Assembly (NCBI GenBank): GCA_019188255.1
Contig: JAETXT010000002.1
Span: forward strand, 1,674,001 to 1,738,000
Source: Verticillium longisporum
Taxonomy: Eukaryota; Ascomycota; Sordariomycetes; Glomerellales; Plectosphaerellaceae
Length of the DNA stretch: 64,000 bases
Direction: 5' to 3'
Shown here: one piece after another, positions 33,278 through 46,000 of the stretch
Layout: every line of letters starts with the position of its first letter
Numbering within the stretch: position 1 is the first letter of the stretch
The notes under the pieces: model-generated
Told to the model about the DNA's origin: nothing
The model's input: only the letters and a program-made list of their open reading frames with translations
Databases searched by the model: none
Made by a program: the position numbers and the translations under genes

Positions 33278-36200
33278 ATGACGTCGAGTAAGTTCTCGGT
33301 TTCTCGTGCCTCTCGTGCCACCAAGTCGACCCTTTATTCTCTCTCTTCTCCTTTCAAATCCTCTTCCAATTTATCCGATGTAATATCCTCGACGCCTTCC
33401 ACGCCCCCTTCGCACAAGCGGTATTCGATCTCGACCTCGTCCGATCACACCAAGGCCAGCAGTGGGCAAGAAAGTGCCGAGAACTCGCCTCCAGATCCAC
33501 CGAAACGTCGCTCGACGCACGAATCTAATCAGCATCAGCCGCTGCCGCCGCCCAGACTGCCAGAGCAAGAGCAAGGACAAACGCAGCCCAGCGACAGGCC
33601 CAACGAGGAGAAGTCGGGACTGCCTGGTGAAGCTAGTGTCCTGTCCGACTTCCATGTCGGGTCGCGGACTGGAGCTGAGGATGTTCGACGACCCCGCCAT
33701 GTTGCTCAAGCAGCAGCATTGTCCGAATCGGATGACGAAGATCGTGTGATCAGGCTTCCCGCGAGTCCCACGAAAACCGACGAAGGCTTCCCGTTCGAAC
33801 AGCAAACGCTGAAAACCACCAATGGAACCCCTCCTGCCCAGACAAAACCCCAGGCGCAACCACAGCAGACACAGTCGTCTTCTGCGAGTACAGAACCACA
33901 GGACAAGCCAGTGCTTCGTCCTACGCCTCGGAAATCAAGAACTTGGGCCGGTCGTTTGTCCGTGTTTCTACCGTCACTCATACTCCCTTCTACAGACCAT
34001 TCACCTACATCTTCGAGCGTTGTTCACCGCAAGCCGGTGCCCGACGTTTCTCCCGTCGACAGCGCTCATTCACAGCACCAGAATCCGGGCTTGCGCTCGT
34101 CCCAGACCTTCGACCTGGGATTTACCTCGTCCACCTCAGCCGACTTAACATTGCGCCACCCAAGCACTATCCCGCATCCCACAACAGCGCCTCCTCCGCT
34201 ACCATCTCAGCACCCCCACGATGCACCAACATCCGCCTCTCTGCCCCAGAGTCAGTCTCTCCCCCTCAGAGAGGCTCCTACGTCGGCGGTCAGAGCTCCT
34301 TCGCAGAACCGCCTACGCAAGGAAAGAAGACAATCACCACCAACATTAGCACCGCCCTTGCCTCCTCAAGAGGCCCCTCCTCTACCCCCAGATGCCGGTC
34401 AATTTCCCGGCAAACTGCAGAAAGATGCTCCAGAAAACAGGAGGAGAAGCAACTCGGTTCAGCAAAATCGAAAGTCGAGCTTTCCCATGCTTGGTGTACA
34501 AGCAAGGGCCACTTCACCAGCGCCCGATTCCAGAGGCAGGAGCTCCTCTGCTCAACCTCCCGGCACGAGGATTGTATCGGGGCAGACCTCTGTTAACAGC
34601 CAGAGCCCAGGGCGTGAGGAAAAGCGCGGCAGGCTGCGGCGTAGTTGGCTGCCAGGAGGCCGCTCTCGCTCCAACTCTGCAGATCTGGGAACAGGCCAAG
34701 CCTCGCAAGCATGGATGCTGGGAGATGATACCGTGGGCGACTACAAGACTGGCTTCCTGCTGAATGGAGAGAAGGTAAGAGCATATCTTACGCGGGACGT
34801 CTTCGTCTGCTGACTGGATGCGCTAGGTACCCGAGCTTTGGAACGAATCTGGAGCTGTTTATGTTTACCTCTTTCCTCCGGGTGCTGGTATAGGGCCATC
34901 ATTCAAAGTCCCTATCTACGCTATCAGCTCCTCGCAGGTGTTCAACGACTTGATTCAGTCTGGAATGGGTCCCGGAGGGACCAGAAGCCGAGCCAGGAGC
35001 TTTTCGGGCAGGGACAGCTTGACGGCCGACGATGCACTTTCACGAAGATACTCGCCGCCGTCGCCCTCGGCGGACGGCGAGGATGGCGCTGGCGACCTTC
35101 GCCTCTTCCTGCCGGGTGCCGCAGTGCCTCCCGATAATGCACAAATGGCTGCAGCTGGACAGCCCCAGCCGCAGCGTGGGGATTTTGATCGCCTCATCGC
35201 GATTCGCAACCTATTCGCCTTCCTCACGGGACAGCCACTCGTGGCAACAAAGGCCAACCCTACGACTTTCACCGCCTTCCTCCAGATTTCGAACCTTCTT
35301 CTGGAGTTTGGCTTCACCAATCTTGATGGATCGAGCTTCGGTGATGCCGTTGACATGAGCTTCAGCTTCTTCAACTCGCAGTTGGCACTTTCAGATGTGA
35401 GACACAGCCGGGAGAAGACACTAGAGGCACTCATCCTCGGCGAGCGCATGCGATCGATGGAGCTCTACAGTGAGGCTTTCGCTCACGCAGTCGGCAAGTA
35501 TACGCCCATACTTGAGCTCAAGTCGCCTTTGTTTGACCAGCTCTCGCCCCAAACACGACAGAAGCTTGAGCGGGCTCACCTGGACCTTGTCAACCGCCAA
35601 CATAACATCAATGGGAGACTCGAGCAGTTTGACTTCCCCTCGCTCTTCTCTGGTATTGCCAACTCGACCTCTATTGCCGAAGTCAAGAGCGTTCGGTTTA
35701 AGCAATGGCGCCAATCCTTCAACAAGATGCGGACATTTGTGCTCGCCTACTACAAGTCCAGTTTCGGCAACTGGCCACCTAAGGCCAGCAGCAAGAAGAA
35801 CCCGTTCTCCGAGAGCGGCCTCAACCGTTTGGTGCTCAAGGCACTATACTCAGACATGTGTGCCTTGTATGATCTACTCGTCGACCGTGAAGACTTGACG
35901 CCGCGCGTCATTGACGGGGGACCTGATGACGATTCTACGAGCGACAACCCAGTAGCTGCGGCCCTCCGCAAGGTCCTCACAGAGTTCGACGCCTCGACGC
36001 CTCCCGTGCTGCCGCCGATTCCCTTCGACATTCCTCAGATCCCTTCTATGCGCGCTATTCTCGAGACATACGACCAGAAGCCGGCCAAGGAACAGGCACG
36101 CATCGATAAGCGCATCAAGGAGCACGAGCTCATCCTCGTTTTGCACAAGGCCTACAACTACGACACAAACACTCTGCAGGTTCCTTTCCTAAGAGCGTTC

Positions 36201-37021
36201 AAGGATTTCGAGAATCACGAGGCTCGCGGAAAGAATGCTGCCGATCTGGCCGATCAGCGTATCGGCTACTGGCTATTCCTCTACGTGGTGATTCAGTCGC
36301 TGCCCATGCTCGTGATCGACGCACCCGGCCTGCAGTACACCGAGGGAGTTGAGTATTTCCTCTGCGAACCGCCGATGGGCAACCCCCTTGGCTCGAGGAT
36401 GCGCAGGTGCGCAAGATGTGGTACGAGGTGTCGGGCGGTGCCGGCTACGTCGAGCTTTCGGCAGATTCGGTCATGTTCAGCGTGGAAGCCATCTACCATC
36501 GCTCTCATTGTTGGGCTGCCGCCAAGAACTGGGAGGGCCTCGAGGGTCCCGACGTGGCCGCGCCCACAGAGCCAGTCATGTCGCCCCTGGCCCCGCCGCC
36601 CATGTTCATGGAGCACGAAGGCGGACCGCTCGGTACTCCGCCAGCCATTGAGTCGACGCCCCCTCCGGCCTCGCCCAAGTACGTCGGCAGCCGGCGAACG
36701 GCGTCTCCTGGTCGCGCGCTGGCCTCGCGCAATTCGGCTTATCGCTCGAGCATCGCCATTGGCCTGGAGCCCGTCCCGATGATGGAGGGCCTGCCGGGCG
36801 ATCGCAGCTCGCGCATCCCCAGTCTCGCCAACAGCAGCGTTGTCTCGCTGGGCCAATACCCGGCCTCATCCGGTGGCCTGCCACGCAACCCCTCAGTAAC
36901 GAACCTCCTCGGGCAGCAGCAGCAACAACAGGACTCGCCCATTCAGTCGACCATGACCTTTGATGACATCCTCGGCGGTTCGCAGCCGAAGACTAAGAAG
37001 AAGAAGGGCAAGTTCTTCTAA
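33278..37021 (+). pseudogene. Large conserved fungal protein (possibly DUF8004), apparent one-base frameshift
   Basis: Exons 33278-34774 and 34827-37021 around a 52-bp intron. The frame is continuous to 36,383, then must shift by one base at a C run (36383-36387) to continue as PWLEDAQVRKMWYEV.. to the stop at 37019-37021. With one more C the gene would give about 1,230 residues. Residues 1-~500 are Ser/Pro-rich and probably disordered. From ~500 a globular region begins (VPELWNESGAVYVYLFPP..) and runs to ~1,075, followed by a Pro-rich tail ending in KTKKKKGKFF. I recall this architecture from uncharacterised Sordariomycete proteins with a DUF8004 region; the name is tentative. The break is probably a sequencing error rather than true loss, given conserved-looking protein on both sides. 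The preceding in-frame GTG at 33194 is not a start. Confidence 0.75.
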
Positions 37022-38716
37022 GGTGGGGGGAGTATTCGGAACTCCCCACCGTTCTATGCCTTGATGACACAGCACGGAAAAGCTTGAATATCCCCGAGGA
37101 TATACTCTGTACATACCACCAACAGCATCTTGTGATTTTGTGCCCATGTTCTTCTTTCCTTCTTTATGAATTGTTCCTACCATTTCCCTCGCGCATCATG
37201 CGAGCACGACATTGCGATAAAAAAAAACCAATAGCACATATGGACGGGGGTTAATCTGAAGACCAGGCTGATAGACAAGGTCTAGCGTGTGGAAAGGGGT
37301 TGTGATGGAGAAGGTAGTAAGAAGCAACTCTACTGCACATTTGAAGCATGGACACGGACCTCGCAGTCCCACCACATCCTTGTCGTGAATCAGGTTCAAG
37401 TGAGAGTGTAGATGGCTGTCGACATGCGACCTTGATGTCACGTCACAGGCTCTCACTCGCACAAGGCCCCTGATCCTCATCGGCTAGGGTCTACCTAACA
37501 CTACAGGCAAGCAAAGCTGAACGATGAGCCGGGCTTATTGCGGCCTGCCTGGCTCTCTCGGAGCCCGCCATCCGACCGCCACTCCGATGCTCTGTTTGCT
37601 CTGGCACTAGGTTGCTACGTACACGCACACCTGGCACACTGCTCACTCGCTTGCCACCTTGCCTTGGCTGGCTCGAAACGGGTGGCCCTCCGGGTTCTGC
37701 GCCTGGTGAGCGCACAGCATGTTCAAGTCGCCTCTTCCCCCCCGTTTCGATGGATTGCAATGGCCTTGACGGAGGGGAGACAGTCATTCCTCGAAAAGCC
37801 CCTGCACCAAACGAAGCAAGAGGCTGCGAACGCCAGTCTCCTCAAGATCCGTAGACCATCAAGGTCCCTGCGTTTGAGCAGCAAGCGGCTCACAGCGCAC
37901 AAGTCACCACAAGAATGCCGGGCACGGTTCGGAATCGAACTGCAACATGTGATTAATCGATCAGTTGCTATCCTAGGTGTATGCGGTGACCTATGTACAG
38001 TGCCTCATGACCGTGACCGCGTCCGTAACCGTGACCGTGACCGTGACCGCGTCCGTAACCGTGACCGTGACCGTGACCCAGACCGTGACCGTGACCCCGA
38101 TCGAACCGTACCGTGTCATCCCGCCGGCATCCTGCCAATTGCTGTTCCAGTGTCCGTCCGTCCATTGTGGATGTGCTCTCTACCCTATTTGTGCCATGCC
38201 GAATCCCTTGCCTTGATCCTTGGTACGTTCTTTTGGCTCGGTTTGGCGTGTGACCCTCGACCATAATTATCATCCTGGCGCATTACTTCGTCGTCGGGCG
38301 ACGGTGACCAGGACGCTGCATCTGAGGAAGCCGCACATGGCTCGTTCTTCGCCGCCAAGTCGTCTCGTTTTGTGCTCTCTGGCGCTCGCTTTCTTTATCC
38401 CTTTCCATCCACCCACGCGCGTTCTGCTGGCCGTTTTTTTTTTTTGCCCGTTGTGTACGTGTATGAAGAGCAATCCATGTACTCCGAATCCCCCTGTAGC
38501 AGCAGGTCGTAAGATGCTATATCCGTGTGCCTCCTCAGCCCGATGTTTGTTCTCCATGATACAAATAGCTTGTTTGCTGTGAAAAGCATGTGTTCAGCCG
38601 ACAATGCTAGTTTTCGGCATGGGCCGAAGAAAGATTTCCAGATTTCCCTCAAACACGCAGTCGTGTCGAATCGACGCGAATCGTCAAACAGTACAATCGC
38701 CTCATGAAACAGGACA
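37022..38716. other. Intergenic region between convergent genes
   Basis: 1.7 kb between two 3' ends. It holds the 30-bp tandem repeat at 38,009-38,100 and a T12 run near 38,434. The open frame spanning the repeat (Arg-Asp-rich translation) follows the repeat period and is not taken as a gene. Confidence 0.6.
38009..38100. repeat. CGTGAC-type minisatellite, 30-bp higher-order unit
   Basis: A 6-base CCGTGA/CCGTAA motif is organised in 30-bp units. 38,011-38,040 and 38,041-38,070 are identical, and 38,071-38,100 is a diverged third unit. Confidence 0.92.
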
Positions 38717-40536
38717 TCATTTCCTCCAGCCCACGTTCCATATCACGTGAGCTATGTCCCTGGCAGTGTTGACCGTATCAACAACACGGCCGATGATGCC
38801 TTCGTTGGAACCAGATTCGCCTTCTTCGTACGGCATAAACATGCCGGACGGCGTGCGACGCATGCCCGCTGGCTCAGCATTCAGACTGCTCGTGGACGGC
38901 GTTCGTTGCAGAGCACCCTCGTCGGTAGCCGGGGATTGCCAACCGCCCCGGGGACTGAGCAGTTCCTCCATAGCAGCGTCGTCATCGTCATCGTCTTCGA
39001 TGAAGAATCGTCCCGAGGATTTCGCAGGTCGCAGAGTCTCCCGAGAGGAAGACTGTGAGATGGGTCCACGGTAGACGCCGGTACTGTGCTTCATGGCTGT
39101 CTCAACAGGCTCAGGCGTATCCTCGCGGTACTTCAATGTAGTCGAGGGAAGCATGGCGATCGTCTTGCCCTCGGACTGGGTCGTGGTCTTCTTCTTCTTG
39201 AACTGCCGCCTCGCGATTGGAACGCGCTTTTTCGTCTTGCTCCGCTTCATCATGATGGCATCTTCATCCGAGTCACTGTGGTCGTAACGATCGCTGTACA
39301 TGGCTTCGTCTTCGTCCTCCTCTCCCTTGATCTCTACAGCAATGCATTGTTCGACTTGCTCGTTGAAGTGAATGTGTTTCCTCTCGACACTCGGAGATTC
39401 AATGCCAGATGAGGAGACGGATGGAGCGAGACTGCTAGCTGTATCTCTGCTGAGTCGACGGGAGGAGAAGGGAAACGCGACATAGTCGGTGGTCGAGGCG
39501 CGCTCAAGCGTAGGCCGAGAAAGCCGTCTGCCGCCGCTCGAGCTCTCCTGGGCCTGAACTGCAGCGGCCGCCGTCTTCACCAGTGACGAGGCGGAGAGAG
39601 ACCTCTGCAGCATGACCTCGGACATGCTACGCTTTTTCAGAATGGGCTTCTTGTGGATGAACGAGTTGTTCTTCGTCAGGATGCCGCTATTCTGACTCGA
39701 GGTGATGGGTGCAAAGTTGTTGTGGCCAGTCTGCAGAGGACCGTACAACCACGTAACATCGCAGTCTTTGAGCCTGGGATCAGTTAGCGGGGATTGCGCT
39801 TGACCCAGCGGGGATGAGCAACGAACCAGTTGAGGGCTTCGGGCGATACGGTTCGCAAATTGTTCTTGGCCTTCATCCAAGTTCTCCACGACGCGTTCTC
39901 TAGGCGGGCGCTGTTGCTGTACTCGGAACGCCGAGACACGACATACTTCCACGACGACCAAATGTCTTCCTCCCTCCAGTTGTGCGAAAGATAATCGACA
40001 TGTCTCGTCGGTTGCGCCCTGACAGCTGTGTCGTCTTCGGCACGGTCAACTTCGAGGACGAATTCTGGAGACCCTGGCCTCGAGGTGTTGCCAGAGTTGT
40101 CGTTCTCGTTTTCAGCCGGCGATACGGTGTAAGAGTCACCAGTTCTCGGGCTCATGGGTGGTTCAAGGTCCTCCGGGTCGTAGAAATTTGCGGCAGAGTA
40201 ATGCGGTAGGACAAAATGGTCGTCTGGGTGTGCCGACATCGGGCACGCATCGTCGCAGTCAGACGCTAATGACAGGTTGCTCGCAGGGGTCGACGCATAG
40301 GACAAGTCGGTCGATTCCGTCGACGCAAATTGCGGCGACGAAGGCGCAGATGATGGAGCCGAGTCCGGGTAAATCTTGGGGTGAGAGTAACTGCTGTCGG
40401 TCTTGCGGCTGTCGGCGGCGGAGTGCGAGGGAAACGACGACGTCTGATTTGTGTTGAATTTGGGTTGTGAGTGTGATCGGCGTAATGATGATGTTGAGAA
40501 ATAGGAATTCTCATCCGAGGAGAGAACGACAGCCAT
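38717..40536 (-). CDS. reg1: Reg1-like regulatory subunit of protein phosphatase 1
   Basis: Two exons, 40536-39827 and 39773-38717, around a 53-bp intron with a perfect GCTAACTG branch; 588 residues from the ATG at 40536 (MAVVLSSDENSYF..). Residues ~185-245 hold the block HNWREEDIW..RLENASWRTW..LKDCDVTWLYGPLQ, typical of the fungal Reg1/DUF1752 family. At ~369-383 is KHIHFNEQVEQCIAVE, the PP1 (Glc7) docking motif region of Reg1. The rest is Ser-rich and acidic, probably disordered, with basic clusters. Yeast Reg1 targets Glc7 to Snf1 in glucose repression; the same role here is inference. The open frame upstream of 40536 starts at a non-ATG codon and is excluded. Confidence 0.85.
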
Positions 40537-41640
40537 GATGGCGGCCAGGTGTTGTGTAAGTGAGAGTAGGATCCTCGCTGTGGCGTCAGTGCTACAGCTC
40601 AGCGAGCGAGCAAGAGCTGCAGCCGTGAAGGCGAATTTGCCGTTCGCGAGTGTCGTAGTCGCCGTTGGTTGAGGTGGCAGGACAGATTTTGGACAGATGT
40701 CAAGAATGACGGGATGTTCGGATTCGAATAGCAGTGACTGACTCTCCAAGTAGGGGGGCGGAACGTCGGTGGTCGAGGCGGTGACCAAGATGGGGGGTTC
40801 GTGGGGTATCAGATTGTTGGGGAAGCAAGGAGAGAAAGCAGCGCTAGCCTGCAGCGAAAGAGGCGATTAGCAAGGGGCGATGCTTCAGCGGTCTTGCGCG
40901 ACGATCGTGTAGGCAAGTGATGGGCAGCCGGTGACGCCAAAGAGCAGTGAGAGAAGGGTAACACAGGAGTGAAGGATCGAGGTGATAAAATAGATTGATC
41001 AGGACGCAACCATGACGGACGAAAGGGGGGGAGAACAACACGAGGATAACAGGAGCTCGGTGGTAGCGGCAGCAGCTTCGAGGCAAGCAGAGGCTGGCTG
41101 CAGACGAGAGCCGGTAGATCCTCTCCTCGGCGAGCAGCGAGCGACTGGCAGCGAGCTTGCCCAGATGTGATGGTGCAAGCGTGGTGGTGGTGTTGGTGTT
41201 GGTATTGGTACCGTGGTGGTAATGGGAATGGCGTACAGTGCAGGGCGGGATGGAATTGTGGGTGGAGGGTGGGCGGATGGACGATGGAGGGTGCAGAGTG
41301 TGCAGAGGTTACAAGGAGGGGGTGGAGCAATGACCACACCGGTGCAGAAGCGCAGCGTAAGGCGAATGCACCTGGCGGTCGACGCTGTATGCAATGCAAG
41401 TGTGAAGACATTGCAGCAGCGACTTGCAGACTGACCGACCGACCGAGGGCAGCAATCGAACATTGCCTTGTGGAGTGCAGCGATGCAGGGGGGCGGATAA
41501 CCGAAGCGTTCCAGGCGAGAGGAAGAAGACCTTGGATCGCCGCTTGACTTGGTAGCCGATAACAGGACCGGACAGGTTGGTCCTGGCCGCGCTCCGGCTT
41601 TTGCAGATGGTGATTGATGGTCGAGGCCGCTGATAATGAG

Positions 41641-41712
41641 AGGAGTACGCCAGAGAGGAAAAGGGACAAGAGGGGCAGGAGTACGCCAGAGAGGAAAAGG
41701 GACAAGAGGGGC
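41641..41712. repeat. 36-bp tandem duplication
   Basis: 41,641-41,676 is repeated exactly at 41,677-41,712. The unit is purine-rich (AGAGAGGAAAAGGGACAAGA inside it). It lies 1.1 kb upstream of the reg1-like ATG. Confidence 0.93.
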
Positions 41713-43021
41713 TGGTAATGATGCAGGCCATGCATGCGATGAAGGGCTACAAAGGAACACACACACACGCAGAAAGAGAGAGAGAGAAAAGAAGGAGCAT
41801 GGTGATGCAGCCGCTGATAACGTACCTCGTGGGGTTTGATGTCGCGTTGTCGTGGTCAGAGGAGGGAGAGTGGAGTGTGCGGGATTCGAGAACCGACGAG
41901 GCGATGACTACGGAGACATTGCTGATGGGTGAAGCGTGAAGCGGTGATTCGTGTTGGTGAATTGATTAAATTGGTAGGTTTGGGGTTGGCTTCGTGATTC
42001 CCGACTGTTGTTCGTAGAATCTCCAAATCTGCTGTGTAGGCAGTACAGTCGCACCTGATGGCTGGATCCGAGCCTGCGTCTGGTTTCGATTCCGGAGCAG
42101 TCAAGCCGAGTCGAGGCGCGTTTGGGTGCGATGGGATCGATGAGTTGCAGATAGATGAGTGTGTGTTTGTTGTCTGTGGTAGTAAGGGTGTAGTGTAGTG
42201 GTGGGATAAGGGACGAGGAAGCAGCCAGAGCGAGCAGCAGCAGACGAGGGGGAAGGGGGAAAAAAAAAAAAAGACCAATGCTTTCTTTGCACCTGACTGA
42301 TGATTGTCCGTGTGACCGACGGGCAAGACTAGACTGGACTGGACCTGACGAAGGAGGCGATTATCAGTCAAGTCGTGGTTCGGGACAGGGCAGGGATCAT
42401 CAACGACGATGCCGGGACGTGACGGTGTTGGCTTGGTCCTTGGAACCTTTTCCTGGGACCTTTTCCTGGGTCCTCTGGGTTCCTTAGGGGGCTCTGGAAA
42501 CCTGGGAGGGAGGAAGATGGGACAGGGGGTTGTGAGTGAGTGGGGTGGGGGGGGGGGAAGAAGCAGAGAATTTACAGGGCCACGGCAGGCCTCGACTCCG
42601 GGGGGGACGAGGGCGGGGGCCCGGGGGTGGCAGGAGAGACCAAGGCGACGTGGGAGGCGACGTGGGAGGCGACGCTTACGACTGGACTGGCGTTGGCGCT
42701 GGCGCATCTGAGTGGTTGGGGCCTGAATAATGTGGGGGAGCCCAGGGATGGGTGGGTACCTGGTACAAGTACCTCGAGCAAGGCGAAAGTTTCTGCTGAA
42801 GTGAGGTGCCCCGGGATGTCTTCCTGGGATTTCCTTTGGGTTCATGATACCTGTGAACTCCCTGCGATTCTGGGGTTCAAGACACGAGGTGGAACGAATA
42901 GACGCAGCCGATGGCTTGTGTGGCTTGGGCGTCCAGCCGACGACGCTTTCCGTAGTTAGTCCCATGCACGCACACCACCATGACTTGTTTCCCCCTCGAA
43001 TTCGCATCATGGCCCATGCCT

Positions 43022-43086
43022 TTTGCCTCATGCCTCATGCCTCATGCCCGTGCCCGTGCCCGTGCCTGTGCCTGTGCCCCATGCCT
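43022..43086. repeat. CATGCCT / GTGCCC short tandem repeat
   Basis: Three 7-mer CATGCCT(C) units are followed by about six 6-mer GTGCCC/GTGCCT units. This is an imperfect microsatellite in the gene-free region. Confidence 0.8.
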
Positions 43087-46000
43087 CGGCATTCTTCCTG
43101 CTGGGCCGTCGGGGATTGTTTAGCTAAGGGTATGTGTTTATTGCTTGTTCATGACATGTCTTGCATTCATGATCTTTTTTTTTCCTTCCTTAAACCCATC
43201 AAAGTACTCCCCTCTTGACCCGAGTGACTTCCCTTTGCGGACGAGACAGGGGGACCAGGAAAAGAGCCACACGATGTACCCAAGTGAATTTCCTCCTTTT
43301 GCCTTCATCCACGCGGTGTCATCCACCGGATCGTCTCCCCGAGGGTCAAGGTAGTCGAAAATGAGCGCCCGTGGTTGGGTGCTGCCCCTGGTCACTTGCT
43401 CGCATCGTCGCTTCCATCTCTTGACGGTCCCATCCTTGGCGCGAGGTCGAGACTTTGTCCCCGCCTTGGTGCGAGTATCTTCACACATAGCTGTGGCGCC
43501 ACAGCGACCTGGGCGCCACAGGAATGAAAGTATTTCGCTAACACCATACCTCATGCCCATGCTGTCTGGCGCGATTCGTCTGGGCCTTTCGACCTTACGT
43601 TTTCGTTCCAGTGCAGGCTCCATCCCCTCCCCCTTCCCCCCCGGTGCCTCGGATGTGGTGATCTCGCCTTGCCTCACCTGGGCCTGTCGACCTACCGAGC
43701 TACCTACCCAGCCCAACGCATCGACAGCATCCGTCCGAGCTCGACCCCAAACCGACCCTCTCACCTCGCTGCTCAATGTCCACAGCAATTAAAGGAAATC
43801 AAAGACATGTTTGACATGGGCTCGCAACCACACCAGGGTCGCCGTGGGGTAAAGGGAAACCGCATTGTTCCCAGTGTGGCATCTCCAGGTGAACATGGCA
43901 TATCCCATCCTGGTTCGTACTGGCCCGCTGGTCCCGTCCTGATTTGGCCCGAGCATCTCGAGCCAAACTTGTTAGCTCGGTCCACTCCGGCTACTCCACG
44001 CGCCTTGCTCCCCGTCTCCTTCATCGGCCGAAGCAGGAGGAGAACCCATGGCTGATGCAATCGTACTCGCAACCGCCGCTATAGGGCAACCGACCAACTT
44101 TGGAAGGCAGAGAAAAAAAAAATACCCCGACATATCCCGCGAGCGACCCAACCAACCTGTTGCCCTGCGGCTTATCTGGTCGGCGCACCCATTAGCCTAC
44201 CAAGCTACCCTCCATTATCATAGCCACAGCCACTACTCCTGCGCCCGTCAACTCTGTTCGTTCTGCTTTACGGTTGCCTCTCCACGGTACGTGTGGCCCC
44301 CATGGCGTCAGCCTAGTCACATACGCCTCGTTGGACTTCAAGTTACCTCAGTGGCCGTTAATCCACTTCCACGGCCGAAGAGCAGCCAATGATGGCAACA
44401 TGTCGGAATATGGTGATAAGGTGGTGATGGCTGGTTGCCGTCAGACATCTTTCGACAGGTCGAAAACAGAGCAAATGAACGCGATACATCATGGCTGTTG
44501 TTGCTGACCGCCAGTTGGCTGCTCCCACCCCCCAAAGTGGGTTAATGAACGTGGCTTCTGTCAGATCTGCAATGGGCCTACATCTGGTTTCGTCAGAGGG
44601 CCTGCTCCGACGTGATGTCGATCAGGGTCCAACGCACGCTGACGGCCAAAGGCCCACAAAGACAGAGAGCAAAAGGGAGAGAGTTTCAGCGATGTTGAGC
44701 CTGCCCGCGCGCGAATCGCATTGCTGCCGAGTTGCCCCCGGGCGCGGACCGAAGAGAGCGGCTCATCGAGTGGGTTGGCGGGCCAGGCGGACTCTCGAGG
44801 ATCTCGGAAACTTTCTTAGTGGCCGTGTTGCGATCGTCGATGAGTTCCACGAAAAGATGCGCAATCACAACAATCCGGTGGCCTCATCTCATCGTAGAGA
44901 GATAGGCTGGAACTCTGGCTCGCGGCCATGCTTCGACAGTGAGCGAGATAAGGCGCAACTCCGTGGTGTGAGGGGGGCGTTGTAGTGTGTGTGTGGTCTA
45001 CTGCTTGGTACACAGTAGCCCCACGCAACCCCCAGTCGTTCCCTGAGGCTGTTTCGTCCACAGGCTTTGACACATGGTAGGCCTGCACGGTGGATGCTGG
45101 TTTGTGGTGAACTGTGCGATAAACATGAGACGGTTCGTCGTTGGCTTGCAGGAATGGCTGACGGGCTTGCATCCCACGGCTTGGTGAACCGGCGGAGATG
45201 GATGAGATGTCGTGCTGGTAGCAGCTACTGCCATCGCCAACGCTTCGTCCATTATCGCAGCCGGCGCCCCTTCGTTCATTCTCTTTGCTCCTCACTGCGG
45301 CTTTCTCCCATCCATCGCCGGGCCGGATAACCACTGGCCGGACGACAGCCCGTGAAACTCGGCGGGGCTTCTCAGTCGAAGGGGCTGGAGAGCGGGCCGT
45401 CCTAGTGAGGCTTTAACACGAAAACCCCATTGACGATCACTGGTACATAGTGCCCTGGCAATGCATCCATCTAGTCTGGTACCAGGGTCTAGATTTCTGG
45501 CTAGAGTAGCAACGACAAAGGCCATGCCTTTTAGCTGGCCGAGGACTGGCCTCGCCTCCAGGGGATCCATGCGTCCGTGCCGGTGCCGAGAGGTTCTTCG
45601 GAGCGACTTGGCGGCCATCTGGGCGGATCTTTGACGGAGGGTAGGTTTTTCGTGCCATCCTTTCGTTCGTTGGGGCCCCGGGCGGGGGCTTGCTTCAGCG
45701 CGTGCAACCTGAACGCAAGCGACCAGAGCCTCCAACGGGCCTCTCTACGTTGCCTTACACCAAAACCTTGCCAGGGGTCGGCGGGGTTGGACTTTGAGGA
45801 TGGCTAACGAAATGGTTATAGTCTCGGTACGTGTACCGTTTACAAACAGAAGCGACTTCAGACTGGCTGATGCCGGCCAGCAAAAGCTATCCACGCTCGG
45901 CACGAAACGAACAGCTACAAGTTTGCCAGTGGCTACGTACGGCTCGAGATACAAACGCCAATTGTCGGTGCGCCAACTCAAAAGAGGGGGCGCTGGCGTA

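Noticed and set aside
36335..36406. Intron (GT at 36335, AG at 36406) as an explanation for the frame break in the 33-kb gene
   Set aside because: Its phase does not restore the downstream frame and it would remove conserved-looking protein; a one-base change in the C run fits better.
37929..37950. Possible tRNA T-loop (GGTTCGGAATCG-like)
   Set aside because: No matching acceptor, D or anticodon arms could be built around it.
37538..38266. 242-residue frame with an Arg-Asp repeat
   Set aside because: The repeat translation merely reflects the CGTGAC minisatellite; the flanks are unlike protein and no start or splice context supports it.
40809..41768. 319-residue minus-strand frame upstream of the reg1-like gene
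   Set aside because: It is Ser/Leu/His low complexity crossing the 36-bp tandem duplication; probably leader or promoter DNA. uORFs there are possible but cannot be shown.
41856..43031. 391-residue minus-strand frame
   Set aside because: Pro/Arg/Ser low-complexity translation across microsatellites and an A-run; no domain, and competing frames overlap on both strands.
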